64,000 nt of DNA, taken from assembly GCA_028023455.1 (NCBI GenBank), contig JAQFVV010012400.1, forward strand, positions 15,185,490-15,249,489, read 5' to 3'. Below the pieces are notes generated by a model that saw nothing but the letters and a program-made list of their open reading frames with translations, was not told the origin of the DNA and searched no databases. This DNA is from Epiperipatus broadwayi (lineage: Eukaryota; Onychophora; Udeonychophora; Euonychophora; Peripatidae). Both the position numbers and the translations under genes were made by a program. Shown here piece by piece: positions 37,085 through 49,655 of the stretch; positions within the stretch are counted from its first letter, which is position 1; every line of letters begins with the position of its first letter.

Positions 37085-37478
37085 TACACTTCATTATCAA
37101 ACACCTTAATTTTCCATATTTTATTCATTCCCTCTTTCTCTACCAATACACAATCTATTAAATGAAATATATAATTCCTAGACTATGTGTATTGTCCCTC
37201 TATTCCCAATGCTCAAATTCACTCTCTGACAAAACTGACCATTCTTATCATCTACATCATCAATTTCTTCAATATGTCCATTCATATCCCCTATAACCAT
37301 TATTCTCTTCCCCTTTTCTTTAAAACTCTGTATATCCTTAATTAGACATTCATATATGATACTGTTCCACTCCATTACAGTTGGACTATCTCCAGTGGCT
37401 ATATACACTATAGCCACCATCCATTCTTGACTACCCAACCTTATTTCAAATGACAAATGTTCTTGACATTTAACAATA
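37085..37478 (-). pseudogene. LINE family B, endonuclease central part
   Basis: This is a minus-strand frame of 92 codons (37178-37456) plus frameshifted continuation to 37085. It shows the apurinic-type endonuclease fold: EIRLGSQEWMVAIVYIATG (strand before the active site), KEKGKRIMVIGDMNGHIEE with the G-D-x-N core that carries the catalytic aspartate/asparagine, and a later IDCVLVEKEG segment (family IDY.LV) near 37120. It joins in order to the N-terminal part at 38345-38620 and the SDH end at 34190-34285. Confidence 0.85.
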
Positions 37479-38346
37479 CACCTGGGTCTCTTTTTACGCA
37501 GACTTATTTAACACGATTTTGAAGTTACGTGATTCATGTTTCACCAGAAGTCGATTTCCGATAATGCGCTATTACTTTAAATAAATTTTGTGCACTTACA
37601 TTATATTGAAAGTAATAGCACATTATTGGAATTCGACTTTCATCTTAGTAATTTCAATATTTTCAGTGCTTTATAATAGTAAGATTTTATGCAATAATAA
37701 AATTAAAATCATGATTTCCACATTTTATGTATACACATATTAAATTTTACAAGATTATAATGTAAATTTGTTCAAACATTGTGCATGTTAATTTTGCATT
37801 TTAAATCACATTCTGTTTTTGCTTTTTAAAAAAGAACGTAATCAATTATTATTTTCTTATTAATGACACTAATCATTAATGTGCTCTTAAATTCCAATGA
37901 GAGCTAAATGGTTGTATGTCTGGATATCGCGAGCTTCGTAAACAATTAATAAAATCATCGTCTCAAAGATTAATTACTAATTACGTTGTCACCAGAAAAT
38001 CATAATAATTAAAACATGTATAAAAAAATGTAAATTACTGTACTGTAAATTATGCATAAAAATATATTATTTTGAATAAAATTAAATATTATAGTTAAAA
38101 AAAGTTTGTCTTGTATCAATTTTTTTCAAATTTGAAATTTTTTATTAGTCATATTTTACTTCCTTATTTTTTTTTTTGCACGAATTTTAAAGTAATTTTA
38201 CGTTGGTGCTTTGCTTTTACACGAATTTTGAAAAATCACAGACTGCATTCCCCCTTTTTCAATGTAAGTTATGTCTATTTTTGCACGATTTCGTTTGCGC
38301 GTGTTTTCTGAGGAACCTATCTATCGCGTAAAACAAGACCCAGGTG
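37479..38346. mobile_element. ~870-bp insertion with inverted ends inside the LINE B endonuclease
   Basis: The left end cacctgggtctctttttacg and the complement of the right end cacctgggtcttgttttacg match in 18 of 20 positions. The LINE reading frame continues on either side. Subterminal short motifs repeat: (g/a)cacga(a)ttt occurs at about 38178, 38219 and 38284, and as aacacgattttgaag at 37510. There is no reading frame that fits a transposase, so it is a non-autonomous DNA element or a MITE. I could not decide the target duplication, so the superfamily stays open. Confidence 0.7.
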
Positions 38347-38640
38347 TGCTTAAATATTTTTTTGATATAACACCTATACCGCCACCCCTTTTTTCTTTTT
38401 CTTTTCATACCCTGCCATACCAAATCTTCCAGAATAGGTTCTTCTTCTTCTTCTCTTAGATGTGTTTCCACTACTGTTAATACCTCAAGCTCTTCACTTT
38501 CAATTGCTTTGTTTAATTCCAGCCACTTTTCTGGTCTCCTACCACCTTGCATATTCAAATACCCAATTTTAACAATTTCTTCTTTCTAACTACTCTTTTA
38601 TAAATTCTTTTGATTCTTACTTCTCCATAATGATTATAAA
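38347..38640 (-). pseudogene. LINE family B, endonuclease N-terminus
   Basis: On the minus strand KIGYLNMQGGRRPEKWLEL (38575-38515) is the usual first strand of LINE endonucleases (family: K.G..N.(Q/R)G), followed by EELEVLTVVETHLREEEEEP, where the T-E-T(H) block contains the catalytic glutamate. WQGMKRKRKKG then leads into the break at 38346. The catalytic glutamate is present. Confidence 0.82.
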
Positions 38641-39420
38641 AAACTTTCTTACCATTAAACGTACAGATCCATTCCCTCTCCACATCTATACTTATATCTA
38701 AATCAACTATCTTTTGCTTATTTCTTAAATCCCATCTATCCTTCTTTTTAATAATACTACAATTTAAAAGCCCCCCCCCTCTTTATAAGTTTCCCAAATT
38801 ATATTCTTTATACATAAGACTCCCTAAAACTTCACTTCCTTGTTTTCCTAAGTGCAATCCATCTTTACTATATAACTCCCTCTTTCCAATAAACCAATCC
38901 CATACATCCACAAATATAACATTATTTCTCACATAATTTTTTCAATCTTTCATTTATAGAACATACCCTATCTAACAAATGTCTTGTTAAATCTTGATAA
39001 AAATTCAACTACCTCTACTCTTCTTTTAATCTTACTCAAATTCCTAATCAATTCTACGTACTCATCCATTACTCTCTCTCTCTCTCTCTGGTGGTTCTGA
39101 CAAATTATTAGTCCTTACCATAATGTACACATCTCTACTACCTTGCTTTTTTACTTTATCTGTTATATCCCTAATTCTAACTCCAGGCAAACATACTCTT
39201 ACCTACCTACTTCTATTTTCCCTTGCAATTATATCCCCACATTCTCTAATTAGTGAATCTCCTATCAATACTGTCTCAAAATTTACCTTCTCTACTCCAT
39301 CTGTAACATTTTCTACCACCTTCTAGACCTTCTTATATATTTTTCCTTATCATTCCTACTCAATAATTCCTTTATCTGGTCACACTTAATCTCTAAAAAT
39401 TGCTAGACTATATACCTAGT
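38641..39420 (-). pseudogene. LINE family B, SGNH-type esterase domain upstream of the endonuclease
   Basis: The minus-strand frames read, in order: LIGDSLIRECGDI (39265-39225), the GDSL block with the nucleophile serine; VCLPGVRIRDITDKVKKQG (39210-39150); VYIMVRTNNLSEPP (39130-39085), the G-x-N-D/GTNN block with glycine changed to arginine; FLSRFN (around 39005) for the P/SRF segment; FVDVWDWFIGKRELYSKDG and then LHLGKQG (38910-38845), the D-x-x-H block with aspartate and histidine present. Esterase domains of this type occur in the ORF1 region of CR1-like and other LINEs and are thought to aid membrane or lipid interactions. Here it lies in the same orientation just ahead of the endonuclease. 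Stops and frameshifts occur throughout. ~39420 is the last base I can assign. Confidence 0.8.
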
Positions 39421-41600
39421 GGCTACCAGCTACCATAATATGTGTAATCTTGGTAATTCTGCAGCACTAGTGGCATTTTGTACCACCGCATTAGAGTGTA
39501 GCTTTATATGAAGCAAAAATGTGGATAATTAAAAAATATGAGAAGGAAAAAAATATAGGTTTTAGAGATGCAGGTCTGAAGATTTACAGAAAAACAAAAA
39601 ATATAAGATTAACAATCGAGAAATGTTAAAAAGCATATGTGAAATTATGATTTATTGAATAAATTAGAAGGGAAAGTAGTTCTCAGAATTAGAAAAATTA
39701 TAACAGATATAAAGAAAAGACATTCAAGAGTATATAAAACAAAAAGTAAAAATTAAGTTGAATGATAAATTTAGTAAAAAAAAATTGCTCTGAGTAGCAA
39801 TCTAACTTGTATGTGAGATATGCCTTTAATTAATTCTACATGAAATTATTTTTCTCAGAAAAATAAAAACCTTAAAAACACAATGATTTAGACTAGGCAT
39901 AGATAACTTTACCAAGCAATAAGTCTCATGATATATATTTTCTCATGTATATACAATCACAAAATTTAAAGTGTATAAGTGATTACTCTAATCCTTTTTT
40001 TTTGTTTTGTTTTTATCAATACTCTCTCCTTTTGTACACTATACATCAAACATTATTTTGGATTTCATTTTAAATAAACTTTGTTGAGCTCAATATTTCC
40101 AAAAATACACACAGTTTAAACTTTTAAAGTAAAAATGATCAAAATCATAGAAACACACATGCAAAAAAATACAGATGAAAATTATATTTGTCTACACAAC
40201 TGCATTCAGATATGTAAACTTACTATTTATATTTATATAAGTAACTCAGTACAAATAAGTGATTTTAAATTATGGCACATGTGTTCTTAATAATAAACAT
40301 TTCATACAGAAAGTCGCAAAGAGTAATTTGTAGTTCATGGACAAAAGTTTGACTATGTCTGATAGACAGTAAAAAGTATAAATGACATAAGTAATCTAAT
40401 ATAAATTTGCAATATTTTAAAAGTATAAAAAATATTTTTCTTTTTTAAAAAAAATATTAGAGCCATCAGTGAATATCAGAGGCATTAATATATTTATTTA
40501 CTAATAATAAATATTAGATGGTATTTATGTCAAATACATCAAAAAAATTGTTTCACTGCACAATTTCATAATCATATTACATGTATTTGAAAAAAAAAGT
40601 AAAATAAAATATCTCGCTGTAATTATAATATGGATTTAGAATATGGTATTAAAAGAAGTAATCCTCTATACTTATTCTAGTTATCAACTGTAAGCTTCAG
40701 CAATCAATGAACAGAAGATGGTAGCATTTTACTATAGCCAAAATGGAAAGCTCTAAGTGGCAATTGATTATTCAAGCCTATAAAAGTTGGCTCTGGAATA
40801 GATCTGTCAGCTTCTCCTAATACAGATGTTGATACTACTAAAAACCTTTCTCAGGAATAACAATACATTGCATTTACTTCATTTTTAGATAATTAATTTA
40901 ATGCACAAAAATTAAAAGACAATATTGTTTATCAAAGCAATGAAGTTAATGCTACATTTCTATATCATTTTGATCTACTAAATGCTTGGAAAGTAATTTG
41001 ATTTTCAAATAATGTAGTAACAAGTTGAGCAGAATTGTGTTTATTTGACTGATCTTTCACTGTTACGTTATTCAAATGGAAATAGATCCTAAAATCTTTA
41101 CTCTGAGTGTGCTACTCTATGGAAGAACTAAACAGCACAGGTCAATTTTGACTTATCAATATCATTTATACATTGTATTTTGAATTTAAAAAGTAATCAA
41201 AAAAATTATTATGTTTTATATATTATTTATATACAACTGACATGGTTTTTAACAACATTTGATAAAAAAATTAATTGCTATAAAGTACATAATTTTTTTT
41301 GTTTTATATCACAAAAAAATTATACCACTAGTGGATAGTTTTCAAAAAATAACTTCAGTACTATTCCACTGAAGATTTTTTTTCTTATGCTATATGTCAT
41401 TATCAAAATAATAATAAAAAAGATATGTTTCACAATAATCTATCATATATTCATAAAATTATTTACATGGTTTAAAGAATGTCTTAAAATTGATGGTGAA
41501 GAAATAAAAAAATTATTGGATCTGTATGCATAGATTAAAACTTACTAGTAAATTGGACAATTACACTGAGAAGTTACATTTATATAAAATGTATAAAGTG
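39421..41600. other. A+T-rich non-coding stretch, no gene seen
   Basis: No supported gene or RNA. The base composition is uniform and A+T-rich. Confidence 0.5.
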
Positions 41601-41619
41601 TTTTTATTTAAGATCAACA

Positions 41620-41720
41620 CTGTGCACGGTTTAGTAGTTGGTAGAATATCCAACATAGGATCGAGAGATGTCAGGATCGATTCTGATGCTTGCAATTCTG
41701 GTAATCGAATTTCTTAAGAA
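41620..41720 (+). mobile_element. tRNA-like segment (second SINE type), single copy
   Basis: A box A-like tagtagttgg (41632-41641) and a box B-like ggatcgattct (41674-41684) stand at tRNA spacing, in the frame gcacggtttagtagttggta ... caggatcgattctgatgc. There is no convincing acceptor stem and no second copy in the window. I read it as a decayed tRNA-derived SINE; a decayed tRNA pseudogene is an alternative. Confidence 0.5.
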
Positions 41721-41934
41721 CTCCTGGACAATAGACCGATATACCTTTCTTTTTATTTATTTAAGATTGATCTTTTTTGTTTATTATATTATTTACAAAA
41801 GTTTAATAAATTAATAAAAATAGTTGTAGATGCTGATTTATTAATAGTAATTCTCATTTGAATGTAATAAATAGGAAATATATTTTAGATTAGTGTATTA
41901 ATGCAACTGAAATAAGTCATCATCCATCATTTTC

Positions 41935-44760
41935 AACTATTATCAATCCATTGCAGAATGAAGGGCCAAGTTCAATTCATTTTCTCCGATCTCTAGTCTC
42001 TCTTCTCCATATTATCCCAGCACACTTCTTTATTTCATCCATCTATCTCACGTGGTCTTTTTCTAGATCTTTTACAATCTCTTGAAATCCAGTTTAAGAT
42101 TTTATCATCTCTTCTAGCAATATGTCTAGCCTAACTCCACTTCAGTCTCTTAATTCTTTCACTGATATCAGAAACACCTGTTTGTTCTCTCCCCCTTGTA
42201 TTTTGTCTTTGATCTCCTCTTCTTATTCCTAACATGCATCTCTCAATACTTTGCTGAATGGCCTAAAGTCTTTACATTGTTCTTCTGTTAAGTGTCCAAG
42301 TCTCAGATCCATAAATAAAAACTGGTAAACATATTTGTTAACAATCTTTCTTTTCAAACACATAGTCACATTTCTTTTTAACATTAAGTAAGTTCTACCA
42401 AAAGCACACCAAACAAGTTTAATTCTATGACTGATTTCATCCATTATACTTCCATCTGAAGTAATAATCTGACCAAGATATATGTAATTGTTAATTTCTT
42501 CTAACTTTTTATTATCAATCTTTATTTTCTTCTTTTGAAAAAATCCATTGAATATTAGTTTTGTCTTTTTAACATTTAACTTTAATTCTACTTTTTTTTT
42601 CATCTGATAATACTTACAACATTTCCTGAAGCTCTAAAACCTTATTTGCAAAAACAACTACATCATCTACAAAATTTTGATAACTTAAATAATCTCCATT
42701 TACTTTTATTCCCTTAATTTCCCATTTTAATCCACAAAATACTTTTTGCAAAATTGCTATAAAAAGATTTGGAGATATGGAGTCACCCTGTCTTACCCCT
42801 TTTCAATATTAATCTTTTTAATATCATTATGTAATCTAATTGTCATTGTTGCATTTTTATAAACATTCTTCAGAATAAAACAATATCTTGGGTCTTTGAT
42901 GATCCAATGTTTTAATCACAGAAGAAATGCTTATAGAATAAAATGTCTTTTAATAATTCAAATCCAAAGCATAATAGCAACTTATATTCATTGATCCTAA
43001 AATACTTGGATATGATCCACTGTATTAAAACCACTTTTAAATCCAGCTTGTTCTTTTGTTTGATTAAAATCCAAAATTCGCTATAAACAAGTTGTAATTA
43101 TTTGAGTAAAACTTTTGTATAGAACTGATAAGATTGAGAGGTCCATAATTTTTTAATATCTTTTTATCATCATTTTTAAAATATTAATATTAATATTGCA
43201 TTTTTCCAATTATCTGATGCATCTTTATCATTTAGACATTTGGTATATAATTTTACCAAAAAAAAAATTCTATTTCTTCACCTGCTTCTTTTAAGATATC
43301 AATTATAATTCCATCATTATCAGGACATTTCCCCTTCTTCATACATTTAATTGCATGTATTACTTCTTTATTTAAAATCCTGGATAAATCAGATTTCCTT
43401 GTTCTTTATTGTTATATAATTCTTGATAACATTCTTCTACACATTTTATGATGTCATATCTTTTTCAGTAATAGTTCCATCTTCCTATCAATACAAAGAT
43501 GTTTTAAACTCTGAGATTTTTATTCTCTTTCATAGCTTTTCTTGCTAGTTCATAATTATACTTTCTTATTTCATCATCAACTCTTTTTCAAATATTCAAT
43601 CTTTCTTAATGCATCATTTTTATACATTATCATATTTCTTCTTTTTTCATAAATTGTCTTGTCTCAGTTGAAATTTTATTAGTCAATTGCTTTTTTGTAC
43701 CAGTTATATCTCTGTCACAGTTTTTAAGAGTATATCAGTTATCTTCCTACTGATTTCGTTCAAATCTGAATCATATTCAAAATGGGTTAATATTTGAAAA
43801 CAATTTGCAAATTCTACTTTAAATTCATTGAAATGTTTCTGAAAATTAGGAATATCAACAGTGAATATTGTTTTTCTTATTATTTTTGTCTCTCTAGTTT
43901 TGCATTGACACATATCTTACATCTCACTAATCAATGATCATTTCCTGTGTTAATTTTATTACAAACATTACAATCTTGAAATACTTATTTTCTGTTGGTC
44001 AAAATATAATTCAATTTTTTTTTTATAATTTAAATATAATTCAATTCTACTGTAACTTCATTTAGATGCTTTCATGTCCATTTTCATTTAACATTTTTCT
44101 CAAAGAAAAAAAAAAGAATCCATAATATAAAATGCCTGCAAATTCCCGTCCATTTCCATTTAACATTTTTCTCAAGAAAAAAAAAAGAATCCATAATATA
44201 AAATGTTTATTTGTCTGCAAATTTCACAAGTCTATGCTCTCTCTTATTTCTATCATCATAACAAAATTTACCTACAACATTTTCATCTTTCAATTATTTA
44301 CCAATTTTAATATTAAAGTTTCACATGACAATTTTAAAATGTTGTTTGGCCTCATCAAATGTCTTTTGTATATCTATATAAAAGTCCTATACTTCTTCAT
44401 CACAATGAGAACTTGTTGGGGCATAAACCTGATTATCAGCATTTGATATCTGCTATTCATTTGAATAACTAATCTTGCCACTTTGTCTGATACACTATCA
44501 ATCTCCACAATGTTCTTCTTTCACTTTTTATTTATAATAAATCCTACTCAAATTCTACTTTCAATGTTTGAGACTTTGTAGTATAATACATGTCTACTTT
44601 GTAAATCAAACATCTCTTTACCTTTTCTTCTAACTTCATAAAGTCCAATAGTATCCCATTTAATATTATCTTCCTTCACTTGAAAGTAATCTGCAATTGT
44701 AAGTACCTAAATAAAAGATCATTAAATGGCAACCTGTGTCCACAATTAGGAGATTCTTAG
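41935..44760 (-). pseudogene. LINE family A, second copy, with part of the endonuclease
   Basis: Read on the minus strand from 44760: TYNCRLLSSEEDNIKWDTIG and then LYEVRRKG (44705-44610; endonuclease start, with the E-V-R glutamate block), a broken endonuclease middle, linker sequence including the 69-codon frame 43704-43913, then reverse transcriptase blocks: a fingers block with DNDGIIIDILKEAG-like sequence (43330-43280), RQGDSISPNLF-like (42800-42770), NFVDDVVVFANK (42690-42650, both catalytic aspartates kept), and the longest frame (42229-42603, 124 codons) with KLNVKKTKLIFNGF and YIYLGQIITSDGSI. The C-terminal LRLGHLTEEQ and a TRWMDEIKKCAG-like end lie at 42310 and 42060-42020. It is the same family as 18105-19860 and is less 5'-truncated. 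The complement of its tail has gatggatgatgac, an RTE-type end. Stops throughout. Confidence 0.85.
44078..44206. repeat. Tandem duplication (~71-bp unit) within the LINE A endonuclease region
   Basis: The phrase catttaacatttttctcaa...agaatccataatataaaatg occurs at 44085-44134 and 44156-44205, differing by a couple of bases. It is a local duplication that further disrupts the endonuclease frame. Confidence 0.85.
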
Positions 44761-46630
44761 CATCTTTTGTCTTTGGTTGCCAACAGCTGCCTTGGCTGGT
44801 ACTCCTGAGAATAAGGGCCAAAATTGCAAATCATGATAGCATTAGTTACAAATTAGCAAAAAAAAAAAAACAATGTTGAAAATGTGAAAGCACACACTTT
44901 CAAAAAAATATAAAGTAAAAAAATAAAGAAGAAAAAACTATTTTGAAGTGGAAAATTGTAATGTCAAGATCTAATTGATAAAACATGGAAGAGTAATGCT
45001 TACAACCTTATCATTCTTTCTCTACTCTAGGGCATTATCTTCTATAAGTTTGTGATCATCTGATACTTTTACTTGAGCTTATAGTAAATGGCATTAGAGT
45101 AGAAAAAAAGAAATCATCTTAACTGTAATAAAGTGAAAGGATCAAGTGAAGTTGTCTTGGTTAAAAAAAAAAATACTATAATAAACTCATCATTTTTCAA
45201 TTAGCCAAGCTACTGTAAGTATCATAAGCAAGTCAGATTCAATGTTCTGAAGACTAACAGAAACACATTAGATGCCTGAATACAATAAAGATAGAATGGA
45301 CTTATACCCATTGATTAGATGACTTAACATGTATCAAAATCAGATGTTACATTTTATTAAAAGCTATACATATTGATGTATTTGTGTACCAACAAATATC
45401 AAAATAAACATATTTTGAGAACAGTACATGATAAGGTTTTTGTATATCAAATTTAATCAACAGTCACTCAAAATCTGTTTAGCAATGAACATCATTTACT
45501 GAAAGAATGGTCATAAATATTAAAAAATTTATGTAAAAAATTTAATATACTTTATGAGAAAATTTAAAAAAAACTCAACAAAAGTCACAAAATATTTATA
45601 GTAATAAATGTGCTACAAATATACATACATATAGAAAGAGAGATTGTTATAAATTGTTTTTATATATTAAAAGTCAAACTTGACTTTTGTATAATTAAAT
45701 TGAAGTAAACATACTTAGATATTTGTTGAGACTAAAACTTGTAAATCTCTAACTAGATTTACATTGACAATGTTAATGCAAAACATAACTTTACAATTTA
45801 ACACAGTTACCATACATCATTTGAATAATATAGCATGCAAAAAATATTACTGGCATTCTGATATAAATAATATCAGACATACAATGTATTAAATTGGTTG
45901 AAAATGCAAGTAATTTGGCACTTTATGTACTGTATTCTTGCGCTTAATAAGAATTAATATTTACAACTTTAAAAGTTACTGTTTATATATAAAGTATTAA
46001 TTTCCTAATAGTTAAATTTCTTTTTGTAGTCACAAATAAAAATTTAAATTTCTAGTAAATTTTGGATGACAGAAAATATATCAATATTGACTCCCACTCC
46101 CAACAAAATAATCTCTTGAAAACTTTGTTTACTTTAGAAAGAATTTTAAAATAAAATATTTAATCATTCAAAATTTTAATATTTACCCTTCAACTATAAG
46201 TGAAAAATGTTTACATTAATTTTGAAACCCATTCCATCAATATATTTACATTGTTTGATATTTTGTAACAGAACTAATACTTAAAACAATCATTTCCAAA
46301 TGAAATGCATACATTATTATAAAGAAAGCAAACAATATTTTCAAATAATTAAAAGATGTTAATAAATATAGTATCAAAAACAGGTTTATTTAACTATGTT
46401 TACAATAAAGAAAAAAATATAAAATAACATTAAATTTGGCAATACATTTATAAACCATTAAATTACTTAATGTCCAATATTAATAAGATTCCATGTTAAT
46501 AAATATATAATTGAGATTAATAATAATTGTCATTAAACACATCTAGCATCTTAATATTGCATATAATATCGAAAAGATATTCACGATTATTTGTCTGAAG
46601 GTTTATGATGGTGGTATATTATTAGATGTC
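44761..46630. other. A+T-rich non-coding stretch, no gene seen
   Basis: No motif-bearing frame, RNA gene or repeat pair that I can support. Confidence 0.5.
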
Positions 46631-46998
46631 ATATGTTGGACTATTTCCATCATCTATGAGTGAATGTTGAATGTATAAAAAATTTTAAACTTTATTTAAA
46701 CTTTCCTTTGACAGAATAGCTCAGTTGGTAGAAGGTTTACCTTAAATTCAATATTCAAGAATCTAAAGGTGTGAGTTCAACTTCTAAGTGAAAATTGTCA
46801 CTGTGCATATAGGCCAGTAACAACCTCAAGAAGAGTGAAGAATAATACTACTCAAAACATTGTGTAATTATTAATCTGCATTGTCTATTTGTGTGCTATT
46901 ACTAACAAGTTGTTTGTATTAGGAAAGTTTTAAATAAACTTTAAAATTTTCTATACATTCAACATTCACTCATGGATTATGGAAATAGTTCAACATAT
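46631..46998. mobile_element. Inverted-repeat element (~77-bp arms) enclosing a tRNA-like segment
   Basis: The left arm 46631-46707 and right arm 46921-46998 are reverse complements with about nine differences (shared core gagtgaatgttgaatgtata). The 213-bp interior begins with a tRNA-like segment (46711-46810). The arms look like those of a MITE. The combination may be a MITE into which a SINE inserted, or a composite element. Confidence 0.75.
46711..46810 (+). mobile_element. tRNA-like SINE head inside the inverted-repeat element
   Basis: gacagaatagctcagttggt carries a near-canonical box A (tagctcagttgg), followed after an unusually long middle by box B-like gtgtgagttcaacttc (46770-46785). 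The anticodon arm and acceptor stem do not fold as a normal tRNA, so a working gene is unlikely. It differs from the serine-like SINE family of this window. Confidence 0.65.
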
Positions 46999-47130
46999 CT
47001 CATTTAATATTCACTATTACTTCTAGCATAAGTTCATTATTTAAATATATATATATATATGCTCACTAACTATAAAGAGCATCACATTTAATAATTGTAT
47101 GTTTTATAATTTACACTTTAAAATTAAGAC

Positions 47131-47230
47131 TGTCAAGCATTGGTGGCCTAGCAGTTAGCATAGCTGCCTTCAAAGCTGCTGGCCCGGGTTCGCTTGCTGA
47201 TCAACACATTTGACATACGAAAAAAAAAAA
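47131..47230 (+). mobile_element. Serine-tRNA-like SINE, second copy
   Basis: It starts with gtcaagcattggtggcctag, as at 24349, continues with a tRNA-like D arm (agcagttagcatagctgc), and has box B gcccgggttcgcttgc, a shortened 3' part and an A10 tail (47221-47230). It is diverged from the copy at 24349 in the middle, so it belongs to another subfamily. I see no clear target duplication. Confidence 0.8.
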
Positions 47231-48740
47231 GCAAATGAAATTTATTTAATATAAATAAGATTCAAACCCATTCTGATTTTTGATTAATAATATTTAAAAG
47301 CTCCACATGTCTAATAAAGCAAGTTCTGAAATGATCTCACAAGTCTTGTATTGCCATATTTTACAACTTAGAAGTTGTCTATTATATGTAACATTTAATT
47401 TCTTAACTTTATAATGACCTAATAGAAAGCATTTGATGTGTGTTCCAAAGAGAAGATTATTGATTCTCTGAGCTGTCAGCACAGATGAACTGAATCGATA
47501 CATATGTTACAAAGTAATGACATGAAAGGTGATGAAGATGATCCATGTAGACATAAAACACACTATCACATTTCATGTCATAACTTACGATCCAGATAAG
47601 CTAATGCAGTAAACATTTTGTGGAGAAAAAGTCAACTTTGTTGTTACAGAAAAGATACAATATTCACAGATAGTGCTAAAGGCATCTTGGAGAGAGAACT
47701 AGTTATTTTTCCACACTGGTTTTATGTTCTCATAATATTGTAAATTACAGCTCTTTGATGAAGTACACTAATTACATAATTAATTATTAGTATTCTAAAA
47801 AATTTTGAACTCACTTCTATAGATTTTTAAAATGTTTTAACTTCGATATCTATAATTATCTTTATCATTATTATAGAAATTATTTTGTTTTATTGTTTTA
47901 ATTAGTATGTATTTTTGTAGAATATTTTCACATGATATTTTTGTTGTAAAGTTTCAATTTATCACTTATCTTTTTTGCTCATATTTATTTTAATTCTCTT
48001 TTTTATTTTTATACTGTACTAATATAAATCAATTTAAGTTCAAATCTATTAATTCTTTATCTAATTTTAATTGTTTTTCTTAATATATCTTTGGACAATA
48101 CTTCTACATGTTAGTTTTAATAATTGTTTCATTCTTTTCCCCAAATTCTGTTTCACAAATAACACTGATAAACATTTATCTGAATTATTATTCATTTTAA
48201 TTGCAAACAATAAGCTGAAAACAAATTTAATTTTTATTTAGACTATTAATAAGTTAATTATCAAAACATGCAAATCTTTGATTCCTAATGCTTGCATTGA
48301 TGACTTAGGAATAGTGATGTGAAATGAATTACTGCTGTCAAATGCTAATGAAAAGTTACTTTATATTTACTTTTTGTCAGAAATATAGTGTAAATTCAAA
48401 ATTATTATTTACTTATACAAGATTTTTTTTTAAAAAAAAAAAAAAACATTTTTCAAATGAAAATAAATTAATAAAATAAATATTCATTTCTTATTATTTC
48501 CTTAACTCTTTAAATCATTAATGAGACTCTGATATATATATAACATAAAAAACTGAGATTGCTCTTATGTCTTTGAGTTATAAAGATTTGATTATTAATT
48601 ATTAAGTTGTATTATAAGCATATATTTCAAAAAATATTTATTCTTTTCTCATTCAATTTGTAATTTTATATATAAACATTTTTAACATTTTACCAGAAAA
48701 TATCAATTAACACATAAAATCAATGTTCTATTCTACAAAC
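47231..48740. other. A+T-rich non-coding stretch, no gene seen
   Basis: No supported feature besides homopolymers (for example 48422-48446). Confidence 0.5.
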
Positions 48741-48899
48741 CTCTAATTTACTGAACATGCTTTTGACCTGTAAATTCAGATTCATAGCATTTTTGTTCAG
48801 TTACAGAAACTGTCATATTAAAATGCCAAATCCCTGCTACTGAACAAGAATGCTATGAATCTGACTGTACAGGTCAAAAGTATTCTCAGCAAATTAGAG
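48741..48899. mobile_element. Fold-back MITE with ~62-bp arms
   Basis: The left arm 48741-48803 and right arm 48838-48899 are reverse complements with about ten differences; the shared core is cagattcatagcatt. The 34-bp loop is non-coding. It is small, symmetric and isolated, as expected of a miniature fold-back element. Confidence 0.8.
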
Positions 48900-49655
48900 C
48901 TTCTCTAGAAGAGATCAATGAATTTATTTGTTAATTAATCTTTTATGGTAAAACATTTAAAAACACATACATAAAATTATAAACAAATATACATATTATT
49001 TTGATATAAAAGTATATTATAATGTATATACTATCTTTTTTTAAAAAAAAACACCACTTATTTATTTATACTGTATTAGGCTATGTCAATTAAATAACAA
49101 TTCACTGTATACTTAGAGTAAGCAAATTCTAGATATTGGATACCAATATAATAGGTGATTATTTGATCATGCAGACTAATGATTAGTAGACTTATTAAGT
49201 TACCTTTAGCCTTGTTGTGTCATTATGCAATCTAATAACATAAAAATTGAAATCATCTATAATTATAGCCCAAATTAAAGAAAATCAAATAAGTTTAACA
49301 CCTTTTTAACATACTCTTAACACTTTTTTATGTTTTAGAAGTTGCTCTACTAGACACCAGCCTTTCTTATCTATACATTCCTTTAATTTTAATTGTTTAA
49401 ATATATTAATTTGTTTATAAAGTATTTTCAGAAAGTAAATCACAACTGCATAACTTGTTTTTTATATACTCATCATTAATATCAAGCAAGTTTTATAATA
49501 CATGAATTTTTATATAACTATATACCAAAATAAAAATTCATATACCATTATAATACTAGCCAAAAAACAAAGTTTACAAAAAAATTTCCACAATCATGGT
49601 TTCATCTATTAACAACTAAATATACCACGTATATATTCCAAACAAAAGTCTTCCC
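48900..49655. other. A+T-rich non-coding stretch, no gene seen
   Basis: Nothing supported. Confidence 0.5.

Noticed and set aside
44132-44446. 104-codon + strand frame rich in hydrophobic residues
   Set aside because: Antisense to the LINE A endonuclease region on the minus strand.
46711-46810. Functional tRNA gene with intron
   Set aside because: Box A is good, but the acceptor stem does not pair and the anticodon arm is not recognisable.
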